Below the pieces are notes generated by a model. The model saw only the letters and a list, made by a program, of their open reading frames with translations. It did no database searches and was not told the origin of the DNA. The translations under genes and the position numbers were made by a program. From Acidobacteriaceae bacterium (GTDB taxonomy: Bacteria; Acidobacteriota; Terriglobia; Terriglobales; Acidobacteriaceae), in assembly GCA_030038435.1 (NCBI GenBank), contig JASHOY010000033.1, forward strand, positions 1 through 39,224: a DNA stretch of 39,224 nucleotides, in the 5' to 3' direction. Shown here one piece after another: positions 1-8,276 of the stretch (its first letter is position 1; each line of letters starts with the position of its first letter).

Positions 1-1068
1 CTGCAGGAACGGCTGCGCCACTGGCCCCATTCCATGAACGCAACCTCGACGCACGACACCAAGCGAAGCGAGGACATGCGCGCGCGCATCAACGTGCTCT
101 CCCAACTTCCCCGCGAATGGCAGAAATCCCTCCTCCGCTGGAACCGCATGAACCGGCGCCACAAAACCGTGGTCGATGGCATCGAAGTCCCCACGCCCGG
201 TGAAGAATCTCTCCTCTACCAGACCCTGCTTGGGGCCTGGCCTTTCGATGCCATCGAGGAACAGGGACTGATCGCGCGCCTCCAGGAATTCCTCACCAAG
301 GCGGTGCGCGAAGCAAAACAGCATTCCAGTTGGATCCAGCCGAATGAAGCGCATGAAAAAGCGCTCTTGGACTTTGCCGCGGCGATCCTTCACCCCGGAC
401 CAGCTTCGTTCCGCGAAGACTTTCTCCGCTTCCAGCGCAAAATCGCCTGGCATGGCGCGTTGAATTCGCTGTCGCAGCTCCTTATCAAGATCACCGCACC
501 CGGGGTGCCTGATTTTTATCAGGGCTCCGAGCTATGGGACTTCAGCATGGTCGATCCGGATAATCGCCGCCCCGTCGATTTCCTCAAGCGCACCCAGCTC
601 CTCGATGATCTTCGCAAAGGACAAAGCAAAAGGCCGCGGCGCACGCTGCGCGAAATCCTGTCCCGCTGGCAGGATGGCCGGATCAAGCTCTACTTGACCG
701 ACAGAGCATTGGAATTTCGTCGCGCCAATCCGGCACTCTTCGCGGAAGGCGATTACATTCCGCTCCCATGCTCAGGCGCGAGAGAGGCAAACGTCTTCGC
801 CTTCGCTCGCCGCAAGGGCGAAAAGTGGTGCGTCGCCATCGCACCACGCCTCACGACCCAACTTTCGCCCGCAGGCAGAATGCCCTTCGGCAGCGCCGTG
901 TGGCAGGATTCCGCCTTGCATCTGCCTTCCGAAGCTCCAGCGCATTGGCAAAGTATTCTCACTGCCGAACCCCCTTCGGTTGCGGCGCGCAAGACCGGAT
1001 ACCGGGTTCTCATGTTGTCCGGCATCCTGAATCGTTTTCCCGTCGCTCTGCTCGCCGGAAGCGATTGA
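1..1068 (+). CDS. treY: Maltooligosyl trehalose synthase, C-terminal part (5' end outside window)
   Basis: The reading frame is open from base 1, so the gene starts upstream; only about the last 355 residues are present. TreY isomerises the reducing-end alpha-1,4 bond of maltooligosaccharides to alpha-1,1, and TreZ then releases trehalose. Visible family signatures are ATSTHDTKRSEDMRARI near the left edge, APGVPDFYQGSELWDF at about residues 165-180 and the following MVDPDNRRPVDF. These belong to the GH13 catalytic barrel and its C-terminal segment. The first ATG (base 34) is internal, because the conserved LRHWPHS stretch lies before it. A treZ or glycogen-debranching partner would be expected upstream but cannot be seen. 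The gene ends cleanly at TGA, and 195 bases separate it from the next gene. Confidence 0.93.
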   Translation: MQERLRHWPHSMNATSTHDTKRSEDMRARINVLSQLPREWQKSLLRWNRMNRRHKTVVDGIEVPTPGEESLLYQTLLGAWPFDAIEEQGLIARLQEFLTKAVREAKQHSSWIQPNEAHEKALLDFAAAILHPGPASFREDFLRFQRKIAWHGALNSLSQLLIKITAPGVPDFYQGSELWDFSMVDPDNRRPVDFLKRTQLLDDLRKGQSKRPRRTLREILSRWQDGRIKLYLTDRALEFRRANPALFAEGDYIPLPCSGAREANVFAFARRKGEKWCVAIAPRLTTQLSPAGRMPFGSAVWQDSALHLPSEAPAHWQSILTAEPPSVAARKTGYRVLMLSGILNRFPVALLAGSD

Positions 1069-1219
1069 CGCGCCTTCTACTGCGGGACCATCTCTGCTCA
1101 ACGCGCTTTAAAGCTGCCTGCGCCGCTCTATCAACATCCTTGGTTCACCAGCCCCATTTCACGCCTCCCTCACTTGCCGGAATGTTTTTCTTGCTGGACA
1201 TAGGGTAAAGCCGCGGGTA

Positions 1220-1260
1220 TATACTCGCTGGAAATCCAGAATCACACCGTAGCCGGAGGG
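1220..1260 (+). promoter_or_regulatory. Possible -10 box and Shine-Dalgarno of the GH2 gene
   Basis: TATACT at 1220-1225 could be a -10 element. No convincing -35 is visible at 16-18 bases upstream. GGAGGG at 1255-1260 is a strong ribosome binding site and supports the ATG at 1264. The rest of the treY-GH2 spacer shows no clear repeat or hairpin. Confidence 0.3.
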
Positions 1261-1263
1261 CAA

Positions 1264-4263
1264 ATGGAAACGTTATCACGCCGCAATCTCCTCAAAACTG
1301 GCCTCTTGATCCCTGCCGCCGCGGCGGCACAGGGCGTAGCTCCAATCGGTTCTGCCATTAAAGCCGTGGGTCAAGGTTCCGGCCCGCTCTCTCCGCAGAC
1401 CGCCGGTGAATCAGCACACCCCGCGGCCCTTCCATCCTCCGCGCCCCGAGAGCGGCTCCTCTTGGATTTCGGCTGGCGTTTTCACCTCGGCAACGCCGAC
1501 GATCCCACCAGGGATTTCGATTTTGGATACGCGCAAACCGGCAATTTTCAAAAGACCGGCAACTTTCTGCCTGCTAGCTCCATCGCCTTTGACGACGGCG
1601 ACTGGAACGCGGTGAACTTGCCCCACGACTGGGCCATCGAGTTGCCCTTCCAGAACGATCCCATGCTGGCCAGCAAAGGATTCTATCCCCTCGGGCGTGA
1701 CTACCCGGCCACCAGCGTCGGATGGTATCGCCGTGTCTTTGAACTCGCGCCTGAGGATGCCAACAGGCGCATCAGCCTCGAATTCGACGGCGCCTACCGC
1801 GGAACCATGGTGGCCCTCAATGGCTTTTACCTGGGCCAGCATAGCGGCGGATACGATCCCTTCAGCTTCGACGTCACTGACTTCGCCAACTTCGGCGGAA
1901 CCAACGTTCTCCTGATCCGCGTCGACGCCACTCTCAGCGACGGCTGGTTTTACGAGGGCGCGGGAATCTACCGCCATGTCTGGCTGGTGAAGACCAACCC
2001 CGTGCACGTGAAAAAATGGGGAACCTTTGTTGCCTCGCAGGTGAGCGCCTCCCAGGCCACTCTCTCCGTCCGCACCGAGGTCAATAACCACAGCCGCTCC
2101 GCGGCCAACGCCCGCGTCATCTCCACCATCCTCGACCCATCCGGCAAGCCCCTGGCCAAAGACGCCACCGCGTCCGCCGTCATCGCTTCGCAGGCTGACA
2201 ACAGATACGAGCAAAAGATCACCATCGCCAACCCGCGCCTCTGGTCGCTTGAAGAACGCAACCTCTACACGCTGGTCACCGAAATCCGAAGCGGAGGCAA
2301 AATCGTCGACCGCTATCAGACTTCCTTCGGAATCCGCACCATCAAGATCGACCCCGCACAAGGCCTGTTTCTCAATGGCCGTCACGTGAAGATCCAGGGA
2401 ACCTGCAACCACCAGGACCACGCAGGGCTTGGCGCCGCCCTGCCCGATTCCGTGCAGTATTACCGCATTCGCAAATTGAAGGAGATGGGCTGCAACTCCA
2501 TTCGCACCTCCCACAATCCGCCCACCCCGGAACTGCTTGACGCCTGCGACAAGCTCGGCATACTGGTCTTCGATGAGACGCGCATGATGTCTTCCAATCC
2601 CGAGGGCCTGAGCCAGTTCCGTGACCTGGTGCGCCGCGACCGCAATCGCCCCAGCGTCTTCATGTGGTCGATGGGCAACGAAGAACGCGTGGCCAACGGC
2701 GACAGAGGCGTCCTCATCCTCACCGCCATGAAGGAAGTGGCCGGCGAAGAGGATGGCTCGCGGCCGGTTTCCATCGCTCCCACCGGCGCAATCGGAACCG
2801 GCGGCCTCGCGGTCTGCGACGTGATCGGATACAACTACATGGACCCCCAGGCAAAGGCCTATCACGACGCGCATCCTGACCGCCCGGTCATCGGCACCGA
2901 GACCGTGAGCGCCGTCGGCACCCGCGGCATTTATGTCACCGACCCCGCCAAAGGCTATGTCGGCTCCTATGATCCCTGGACCACTACCGGACGCGCTTCC
3001 GCCGTGGGCTGGTGGAGCTTCTGCGATTCGCAGCCTTGGCTCTTGGGCGGATTTGTGTGGACAGGCTTCGACTATCGCGGCGAGCCTTCCCCAAATCAGT
3101 GGCCCAACATCAGTTCGCAGTACGGAATCATCGACACCTGCGGCTTTCCCAAGGACACCTTTTACTACTACCGCTCATGGTGGACCGATGAACCCGTGCT
3201 GCACCTCTTTCCGCACTGGAACTGGACGGGAATGGAAGGCAAACAGATTGCCGTCTGGGTCTACTCGAATCTCGACAAGGTCGAATTGCTCCTCAACGGA
3301 ACCAGCCTCGGCACACAAGACGTAAAGAAGAATCTGCATCCGGCCTGGACCGTAAATTATGCCCCCGGAACCCTCGAGGCACGCGGATACAAGGGCGGCA
3401 AGGTGGTCATGACCACCCGGCGCGAGACCACCGGCCCCGCGGCAAAGCTGGTCATGCATGCCGACCGCAGTCAGGTCTCTGCCGACGGTGAAGACGTCGC
3501 CATGTTCGCGGTCGAGGTGCAGGACGCGCAGGGCCGCGTTGTCCCCATCACCGACAATGACGTGGCCTTCACCGTGACCGGCGCCGGCAAGCTCATCGGC
3601 GTCGGCAACGGCGACCCGACCGATCATGCCCCGGACAAAGGATCTTCGCGCAAGGCTTTCTCCGGCCTTTGCATGGCCATCGTTCAATCGGAAAAAACAG
3701 ATGGCCAGATCACCGTGGAGGCGGCCACCCCCGGGCTGACTCCGGCTCGCGCTAGCATTGAGGCCAAAGCCGTAACCCTTCGTCCCCAGGTTGCGGTCTG
3801 GCAGCGCGCAGTGCCGCAAGGGGCCGGCATTACCGGCCTGTGGCGGCCCGGACCTCCCGCAGCCAGCGATGCCAATAACCCCGCCATCCGCTTCCTCGTC
3901 GGAACCGGCGCCATGGTCTTTTCGCTTCAACAGAACGGCAGCGCTCTCACCGGAACGGTAGATGGTGAAGGAAGCGGCTTCTTCGGCGGCGGCGATGTGC
4001 CCACGCCGATTGAGGAGGGCCAGATCAATGGAAATCGCATCTCCTTCAAGGCGGGTCGAAGCACCTACTCAGGCACGGTGAACGGCGACCGCATCGAACT
4101 AGATCGCACCTTCAATATTCCCCGGCGTTTTCGCACTCCAGAAAAGGAAACCACGGGAGGGCCGGCCGTCGGGCCGCCGCCAGATGGATCGGATCCTTCG
4201 CGCGGCTCTGCCTTCCACCTCCCGTCCGCGATCCCGGTGGTCCTGCATCGCGTGCAGAGGTAA
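1264..4263 (+). CDS. Tat-exported glycoside hydrolase family 2 (beta-galactosidase-like) with extra C-terminal domain
   Basis: A 999-residue exo-glycosidase with an N-terminal twin-arginine signal (SRRNLLKTG, then an Ala-rich segment), so it should act in the periplasm or outside. Domain order: GH2 sugar-binding jelly roll (about 60-240, with LPHDWAIE and FYEGAGIYRHVWL), Ig-like domain (about 240-350), TIM barrel (about 355-650), a DUF4982-like segment, then a GH2 C-terminal Ig-like domain (about 725-830). In the barrel, the GNE motif puts the acid/base at Glu473; Glu546 in IGTETVS is the likely nucleophile. Residues about 850-960 (GITGLW to IELDRTF) look like a separate small antiparallel beta domain. 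Substrate is probably a beta-galactoside, but beta-glucuronide or beta-mannoside cannot be excluded. GGAGGG at 1255-1260 supports this start. Confidence 0.9.
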   Translation: METLSRRNLLKTGLLIPAAAAAQGVAPIGSAIKAVGQGSGPLSPQTAGESAHPAALPSSAPRERLLLDFGWRFHLGNADDPTRDFDFGYAQTGNFQKTGNFLPASSIAFDDGDWNAVNLPHDWAIELPFQNDPMLASKGFYPLGRDYPATSVGWYRRVFELAPEDANRRISLEFDGAYRGTMVALNGFYLGQHSGGYDPFSFDVTDFANFGGTNVLLIRVDATLSDGWFYEGAGIYRHVWLVKTNPVHVKKWGTFVASQVSASQATLSVRTEVNNHSRSAANARVISTILDPSGKPLAKDATASAVIASQADNRYEQKITIANPRLWSLEERNLYTLVTEIRSGGKIVDRYQTSFGIRTIKIDPAQGLFLNGRHVKIQGTCNHQDHAGLGAALPDSVQYYRIRKLKEMGCNSIRTSHNPPTPELLDACDKLGILVFDETRMMSSNPEGLSQFRDLVRRDRNRPSVFMWSMGNEERVANGDRGVLILTAMKEVAGEEDGSRPVSIAPTGAIGTGGLAVCDVIGYNYMDPQAKAYHDAHPDRPVIGTETVSAVGTRGIYVTDPAKGYVGSYDPWTTTGRASAVGWWSFCDSQPWLLGGFVWTGFDYRGEPSPNQWPNISSQYGIIDTCGFPKDTFYYYRSWWTDEPVLHLFPHWNWTGMEGKQIAVWVYSNLDKVELLLNGTSLGTQDVKKNLHPAWTVNYAPGTLEARGYKGGKVVMTTRRETTGPAAKLVMHADRSQVSADGEDVAMFAVEVQDAQGRVVPITDNDVAFTVTGAGKLIGVGNGDPTDHAPDKGSSRKAFSGLCMAIVQSEKTDGQITVEAATPGLTPARASIEAKAVTLRPQVAVWQRAVPQGAGITGLWRPGPPAASDANNPAIRFLVGTGAMVFSLQQNGSALTGTVDGEGSGFFGGGDVPTPIEEGQINGNRISFKAGRSTYSGTVNGDRIELDRTFNIPRRFRTPEKETTGGPAVGPPPDGSDPSRGSAFHLPSAIPVVLHRVQR

Positions 4264-4272
4264 AGCCCTCGG

Positions 4273-4306
4273 GCCGGCGTTCGAGATACCCATCAAGATC
4301 GCCGGC
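4273..4306. terminator. Inverted repeat between convergent genes
   Basis: GCCGGCG at 4273-4279 pairs with CGCCGGC at 4300-4306 across a 20-base loop. It lies in the 123-base gap between the convergent GH2 gene and the minus-strand gene ending at 4387, where a bidirectional terminator would be expected. There is no T-tract and the loop is long, so the call is weak. Confidence 0.25.
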
Positions 4307-4386
4307 TCAACCAGCCTCGAAAGTCCGCGATGAGTACAGCGTTGCGGTGGCACCCCGGGGCGCGCAAGTGGCCACGCCCGCCCGCC

Positions 4387-5688
4387 TCAGCAAATCCACC
4401 TGCGCAGCGAATCGATCAGCGTCTCCACCGGAGCAGGCTCACTTGCTTCCGGCCAGGCAAACTCCGGCGGCGCCACCAGGTAGGCTTCGGCTGCGCTCTC
4501 TGCAACACAGACGCACACCGTGGCCTGCCTGTACTCTTCATAACGGACTGCCGAAAGCCAGATGTAAGCCGCCAGGATCTCCGCGTCCACGGCGCTTCCC
4601 GGATTATCATCGACGGCGGGAAGCGGGTTGATCCGGTCGGGGTTCTCGAATACCGCTACGGCCGTAAATGGCTTGGGCTTGCTGCGCACGCTGAATCTGG
4701 CCGCCAGAAAGCGTGGACGCGCTCTGCGCAGAGCCTCAGACGCGGCCCACTCTACAAACGAATTCCCGAAGATCACGGCCCCGTTGCCGCTCAGGTAAAG
4801 CGCGCGAACAAACTCCCGCACCGCCGCGTCCGCAGCAACTTCCTTCGGGCACCACGGCGATACGTCCACCTTGCGCAAATGATCGTAGACCGAATCCGCA
4901 TTGGCAAGATTCTTGCTCATGCTGTTCATTTCGCGCAGAAAGTTCGTGCGGTAGGAGGCGAGTCTTGCGTGGCTCAGCAGAACGGCATGCGAAGTTGCGG
5001 CCGACCGCTTGTCAACAAGGCAGGCGTCCACCAGGCTGCTCGCTCCATCAATCGCCCACGATTCCGCTGCGGCTTCTTCGTCCGGGGCATCATGTGAATC
5101 CGGCGATCCGCCCCTTCTCGCGGCATCGCCAATCAACCCGACAAGCGCTCCTTGCCATGCGCTAGGCGCAGATATCGAAGGCAGCGGCTGCAATTTCACC
5201 CGCCGGCCCGCGCCGTGCCAATGTTCCCAGGCCTGCTGCGGCTGCACCGGAAGGAGCGCCGGTATATCCAGAACGATGGCGCGATTTGCCGCCTTGGCCC
5301 CCGCACCACCGCTTTGCACTGCATAGCGATCGGCGGCGTCGAAAACCCGCTGCACCGCCTCGCGCCATTGCTGAAAATACGGTGAGCGCGCCAGCTCCGA
5401 CGAGTTCTCGATCGTCTCCTCCTCTGTTGAGAACTGCTGCCAACCTCTGACGCCCATCTTGTCTTCAAGGCGGATCAGATCGCTGAACAGCGCGGCAGAT
5501 TCCTCGGCACTCAGGCTCTCTACGTAATAAACCAGCCTGTCCGTCGACCGCCTCTCGTTGGCGAACAGAAACTCCCACTCATGAAGCTGTTGATTGACAA
5601 AGGGAAGAAAGGTCAATGGAAGCCGTTTGAGTACACCGTGCCGCAGAGCCTCCTGCAGTCTTTCCGGCATTTGCTTTGACGCTTCCAT
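4387..5688 (-). CDS. Unrecognised ~430-residue protein, family B copy 2
   Basis: I do not recognise this family. It is clearly a paralog of the protein at 8271-7063. Shared blocks are an N-terminal stretch (LPLTFLPFVNQQLHEWEF here, LPLSFVPNLLREAIDYDY there) followed by a conserved AxERR/AERS and SLSAEE/SLSASE. A core from about residue 301 follows (GNG.VIF....F.EWA..EALRRA.P, then an R-rich strand), and a C-terminal block (D.E...AYIWL) with a strand ending VAPPEF/VSPSLP. No signal peptide, membrane segment or metal motif is visible, so it looks cytoplasmic unless it travels with a partner. It starts 34 bases after the Tat-exported phosphatase-like gene, with CGGAGAGA ahead of the ATG, and is probably co-transcribed with it. 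It is 31 residues longer than copy 1, mainly through an Ala/Gly/Asp-rich insertion in the middle. Confidence 0.8.
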   Translation of the reverse strand: MEASKQMPERLQEALRHGVLKRLPLTFLPFVNQQLHEWEFLFANERRSTDRLVYYVESLSAEESAALFSDLIRLEDKMGVRGWQQFSTEEETIENSSELARSPYFQQWREAVQRVFDAADRYAVQSGGAGAKAANRAIVLDIPALLPVQPQQAWEHWHGAGRRVKLQPLPSISAPSAWQGALVGLIGDAARRGGSPDSHDAPDEEAAAESWAIDGASSLVDACLVDKRSAATSHAVLLSHARLASYRTNFLREMNSMSKNLANADSVYDHLRKVDVSPWCPKEVAADAAVREFVRALYLSGNGAVIFGNSFVEWAASEALRRARPRFLAARFSVRSKPKPFTAVAVFENPDRINPLPAVDDNPGSAVDAEILAAYIWLSAVRYEEYRQATVCVCVAESAAEAYLVAPPEFAWPEASEPAPVETLIDSLRRWIC

Positions 5689-5722
5689 CCATTCTCTCCG
5701 GCGGGCTGGCCGCTCGGCGCCT

Positions 5723-6949
5723 TCAGCCGCGCAGCTCCCTCAGGCTTGCTCCTTGCGATTCCAGCGCCCGGCAGCCAAGCAAAGCAGCCAGCGTTGGGCA
5801 AAGATCAACCTGCCGGATCGGCCGCTCCACTATCGTGGCCTGGCCGACGCCCGCGCCCAATGCCATTGCCCAGGTATCACGCGTCGACTCCTCGTTGGCG
5901 CGATGATTGAAAAAGCCGTTGGTCGAAGAACCGTCCGGGTCGCGCCCGAATTCAGGCAACACCAGCAACGTGGTCTTTTTGCGATACTCGGGATTCGTCT
6001 CGATCTCCTGCCACAGCTCATAAACCAGCCGGTCCGCCGTGCCGATTCCCGCCAGATGCATCGCATAGGAGCCAAAGTGCGCCGCCTCAACGTCTGAGAA
6101 CACCGTAACCAGCAGGTTCGGCGCGAACTTGCGCATGATCTCGCGGGCCATGAAAAAGGTCAGTTCGTCGCCTGATGTCGGTCCCCCACCGTGAACAAAG
6201 CTGGAAATGGCCGTCTCGATCGTACTGCGCACCCGCGGATCAAGTTGGTCCGCCGCATCAAATACGTTCCATCCCAACCCCTCGTAGTTGCTCCCGGCCA
6301 TGGCCGTCTCCAGCTCCGCCTCCACTTTGTCGCGATCGGCCATGTTCCCGCTGCGTCCGTTGCGCAGCGCGTTCACAATCGCCTGCAGCATAAGCTGCTT
6401 GGGGAAAACCACATTCGCCCCGAACTCCGGCCCGTAGTGCGAAGCTGAGCTCGCGCCAATCTGGCTGGTGAGGGCTTTGTTACTGGCCACAACCCAGGTC
6501 TCTCCCGCGCTTGCGTGCTGCGCCCTGCGGTATTGCTCAAAGAGCGTGGGCGTTGTAGGTGCCTGGTTTCCCCAGTCGTCCACGCGCTGCCAGTTGCCCG
6601 TCAGGATGCTCGAAATGGCGTTGAAATGCGCCGTAACTCCCTCATTGCGCGCATGGAGATAGAGCAGCGAGTTCGGTCCCAGGTCCGAGACCAGATGCGG
6701 AATATACCGCAATCCTTCGGGCGAAAAACTCTCCGCGCGGCGAATGCCGCCGATGATCGCCATGACCACCTTTTGTCCCGATCCCGCAATTTCCCCGCTG
6801 CGCGCCCCGCGGGCTTCGGGAAGCATAGCTCCGGCAATCAGCAACCCGGCCGCGCTCAGGAATCTGCGCCGCGAAAGATCCGCATGCCGGCTATCGCCAT
6901 CCGGCACCCCTGCGCCCGGCTTATCATCGGCGCAATGGCCATTCTCCAT
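5723..6949 (-). CDS. Tat-exported alkaline-phosphatase-superfamily protein (DUF1501-like), family A copy 2
   Basis: A 408-residue protein with a twin-arginine signal (DLSRRRFLSAAG at about residues 25-36), so it should be periplasmic. The fold looks like the alkaline phosphatase/sulfatase superfamily, closest in style to DUF1501. Features seen are a first strand ending in IIGGIRRAESF, an SSILTG turn, a metal-type block SDVEAAHFGSY, and LPEFGRD followed by FFNHRANEE. The usual Asp after the first strand is Gly, and His occupies the position where sulfatases carry the Ser/Cys/Thr nucleophile, so hydrolase activity is doubtful. It is paralogous to the protein at 9473-8277. ATG 6949 is chosen because GAGGAGG lies 7 bases before it; GTG 6952 immediately upstream is less well spaced. 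It has its own promoter (7020-7048) and precedes the family B gene by 34 bases. Confidence 0.85.
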   Translation of the reverse strand: MENGHCADDKPGAGVPDGDSRHADLSRRRFLSAAGLLIAGAMLPEARGARSGEIAGSGQKVVMAIIGGIRRAESFSPEGLRYIPHLVSDLGPNSLLYLHARNEGVTAHFNAISSILTGNWQRVDDWGNQAPTTPTLFEQYRRAQHASAGETWVVASNKALTSQIGASSASHYGPEFGANVVFPKQLMLQAIVNALRNGRSGNMADRDKVEAELETAMAGSNYEGLGWNVFDAADQLDPRVRSTIETAISSFVHGGGPTSGDELTFFMAREIMRKFAPNLLVTVFSDVEAAHFGSYAMHLAGIGTADRLVYELWQEIETNPEYRKKTTLLVLPEFGRDPDGSSTNGFFNHRANEESTRDTWAMALGAGVGQATIVERPIRQVDLCPTLAALLGCRALESQGASLRELRG

Positions 6950-6959
6950 CACAACGCCT

Positions 6960-6981
6960 CCTCAGGGATAGCATCCCGAGG
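6960..6981 (-). promoter_or_regulatory. Hairpin overlapping the ribosome binding site of the family A copy 2 gene
   Basis: CCTC-A-GGGAT at 6960-6969 pairs with ATCCC-GAGG at 6973-6981. This gives nine base pairs with one bulged base and a three-base loop. In the transcript the last four stem bases are the first half of the Shine-Dalgarno GAGGAGG (6963-6957), so the site would be partly sequestered. Confidence 0.45.
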
Positions 6982-6998
6982 TTCAGCTACTGACAGAA

Positions 6999-7018
6999 AC
7001 TTCAGTTGAAATTGAAGT
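6999..7018. promoter_or_regulatory. Operator-like inverted repeat just downstream of the A2-B2 promoter
   Basis: ACTTCA at 6999-7004 and TGAAGT at 7013-7018 form a perfect 6-bp inverted repeat with an 8-base spacer. A second, overlapping symmetry TTCA-GT-TGAA lies at 7001-7010. The element sits at about +1 to +20 relative to the -10 box at 7025-7020, a typical place for a repressor. The cognate regulator is not in the window. Confidence 0.4.
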
Positions 7019-7019
7019 A

Positions 7020-7048
7020 ATTATATGCGGAGAATGAAGCCGGATCAA
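7020..7048 (-). promoter_or_regulatory. Sigma70-type promoter for the A2-B2 pair
   Basis: Read on the minus strand, TTGATC (7048-7043) is followed by exactly 17 bases and a perfect TATAAT (7025-7020). It lies in the 113-base gap between family B copy 1 and family A copy 2, so the second pair can be transcribed independently of the upstream genes. Confidence 0.6.
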
Positions 7049-7062
7049 TGCCCTTCCCGGTA

Positions 7063-8271
7063 TCAGCTCAGGGCAAGATCGAGAAGCTTCTCAAGACCCA
7101 CCGGCGATGCCGACTCCACCCCATGAGGCAGGCTGGGAGAGACCACTACCGCCTGTTGGTGATCTTCAAACCAGGCCACGAAGACCGATTGCGACGCCCC
7201 CGGCAGGCGCTGCTGATTGATCCAGTGGTAATAGGCGCCCATGTCAGCATCCATAAGCGACCCCATGAAATCAAGCTCCGGTTTCGTGTCCGTGTTCGCA
7301 AGCAGTTCGTTCATCGGCCGCAGGCGCTGGCGCGGAGCAAATCGCACCAGCAGTGTCAGCGGTTGCGCCCGCCGCAGCGCCTCGCGCCCCGCCCACTGGG
7401 CAAAGGTGGTGCTGAAGATCTGCGTCCCCGAGCCCTCGGTGAGGACTTTCAATTGAAAGCGCTCCAGCACCGGGTCGCCGCTTTTATCCATCCCAAGATC
7501 GGAAGGCTTTAACTCGGCAAGGTGGGTGCGCAATTCCTCCGGGCCCATCCCCGGACGCCGTATCTCCGCCTGCATGTTCTTGAGCAACGCCTCGCGCGCC
7601 CGGCCCAGAGCCTCATACGAGACGCACGTCAACAGAGGACTGTGTTCAGCCGCCCCACCCCCGTCCACATACCAGTGTCCGTAGGTCATGGGGTGCATTT
7701 TGGCGCGCGCGTCCACCGCGGCAAGAAGAAGCTGCAGGCCATTTCCCGGACTCACATTACTGAAAAATGTCCCATGCGCTCGCAGGTCGCGGAAGATTGG
7801 CTTATCGTACTCGGCTACCCCTTTACCAATGACCGCGATGCCCAGTCTTGGCGCCGGCGGCCGACCCGGCGGCGCCGCCGCCTGCAAGCGCGCGCCGTAG
7901 GCCAACGCGGCTTTGGTGAAGGCATCCTGTTGATGCGTGGTCCAAAGATAGGCGGATTCCTGCTCACCGAATCGCGACGGATGATTCACCCAATCCACGT
8001 GCTCTAGCTCTGACGATAAAGTGATCTGCGAGAAGCCATGAAACCAGTCGTCACGCTCAGAGGCCGAAAGCGAACTGAGGACCGCAAGTTCTTTGTCAAT
8101 TGCGGATCGCTCCGCCGGAAACATGTAATCGTAATCAATCGCTTCACGTAACAGGTTCGGAACAAAACTCAAGGGCAGCTCACGAATTGTGTCCAGGTGT
8201 GCAACGACCAACTGGCGAGCCTCGGGCGCATACCTGGAAAAATCTTCGGGTTTGAGGTGCGAAGGCTGCAT
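7063..8271 (-). CDS. Unrecognised ~400-residue protein, family B copy 1
   Basis: A 402-residue protein with no signal peptide, membrane segment or known domain that I recognise. It is the paralog of the gene at 5688-4387, sharing the N-terminal LPLSFVPNLLREAIDYDYMF block, the core beginning near residue 280 (GSGTQIF....FAQWAGREALRRAQ), and the C-terminal DADMGAYYHWI block. Further motifs seen only here are FFSNVSPGNGLQ and MTYGHWYVDGGG in the middle of the protein; copy 2 is diverged in this part. The ATG is five bases beyond the stop of the Tat-exported phosphatase-like gene, which implies translational coupling and a shared function. No strong Shine-Dalgarno precedes it, consistent with coupling. 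An enzymatic or adaptor role cannot be told from sequence. Confidence 0.82.
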   Translation of the reverse strand: MQPSHLKPEDFSRYAPEARQLVVAHLDTIRELPLSFVPNLLREAIDYDYMFPAERSAIDKELAVLSSLSASERDDWFHGFSQITLSSELEHVDWVNHPSRFGEQESAYLWTTHQQDAFTKAALAYGARLQAAAPPGRPPAPRLGIAVIGKGVAEYDKPIFRDLRAHGTFFSNVSPGNGLQLLLAAVDARAKMHPMTYGHWYVDGGGAAEHSPLLTCVSYEALGRAREALLKNMQAEIRRPGMGPEELRTHLAELKPSDLGMDKSGDPVLERFQLKVLTEGSGTQIFSTTFAQWAGREALRRAQPLTLLVRFAPRQRLRPMNELLANTDTKPELDFMGSLMDADMGAYYHWINQQRLPGASQSVFVAWFEDHQQAVVVSPSLPHGVESASPVGLEKLLDLALS

Positions 8272-8276
8272 GTGGC

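Noticed and set aside
1411-2874. Long minus-strand frame (487 codons) opposite the GH2 gene
   Set aside because: Shadow of the high-GC coding strand: low-complexity Val/Gly/Asp-rich translation, no family resemblance, and the plus strand is clearly a GH2 enzyme.
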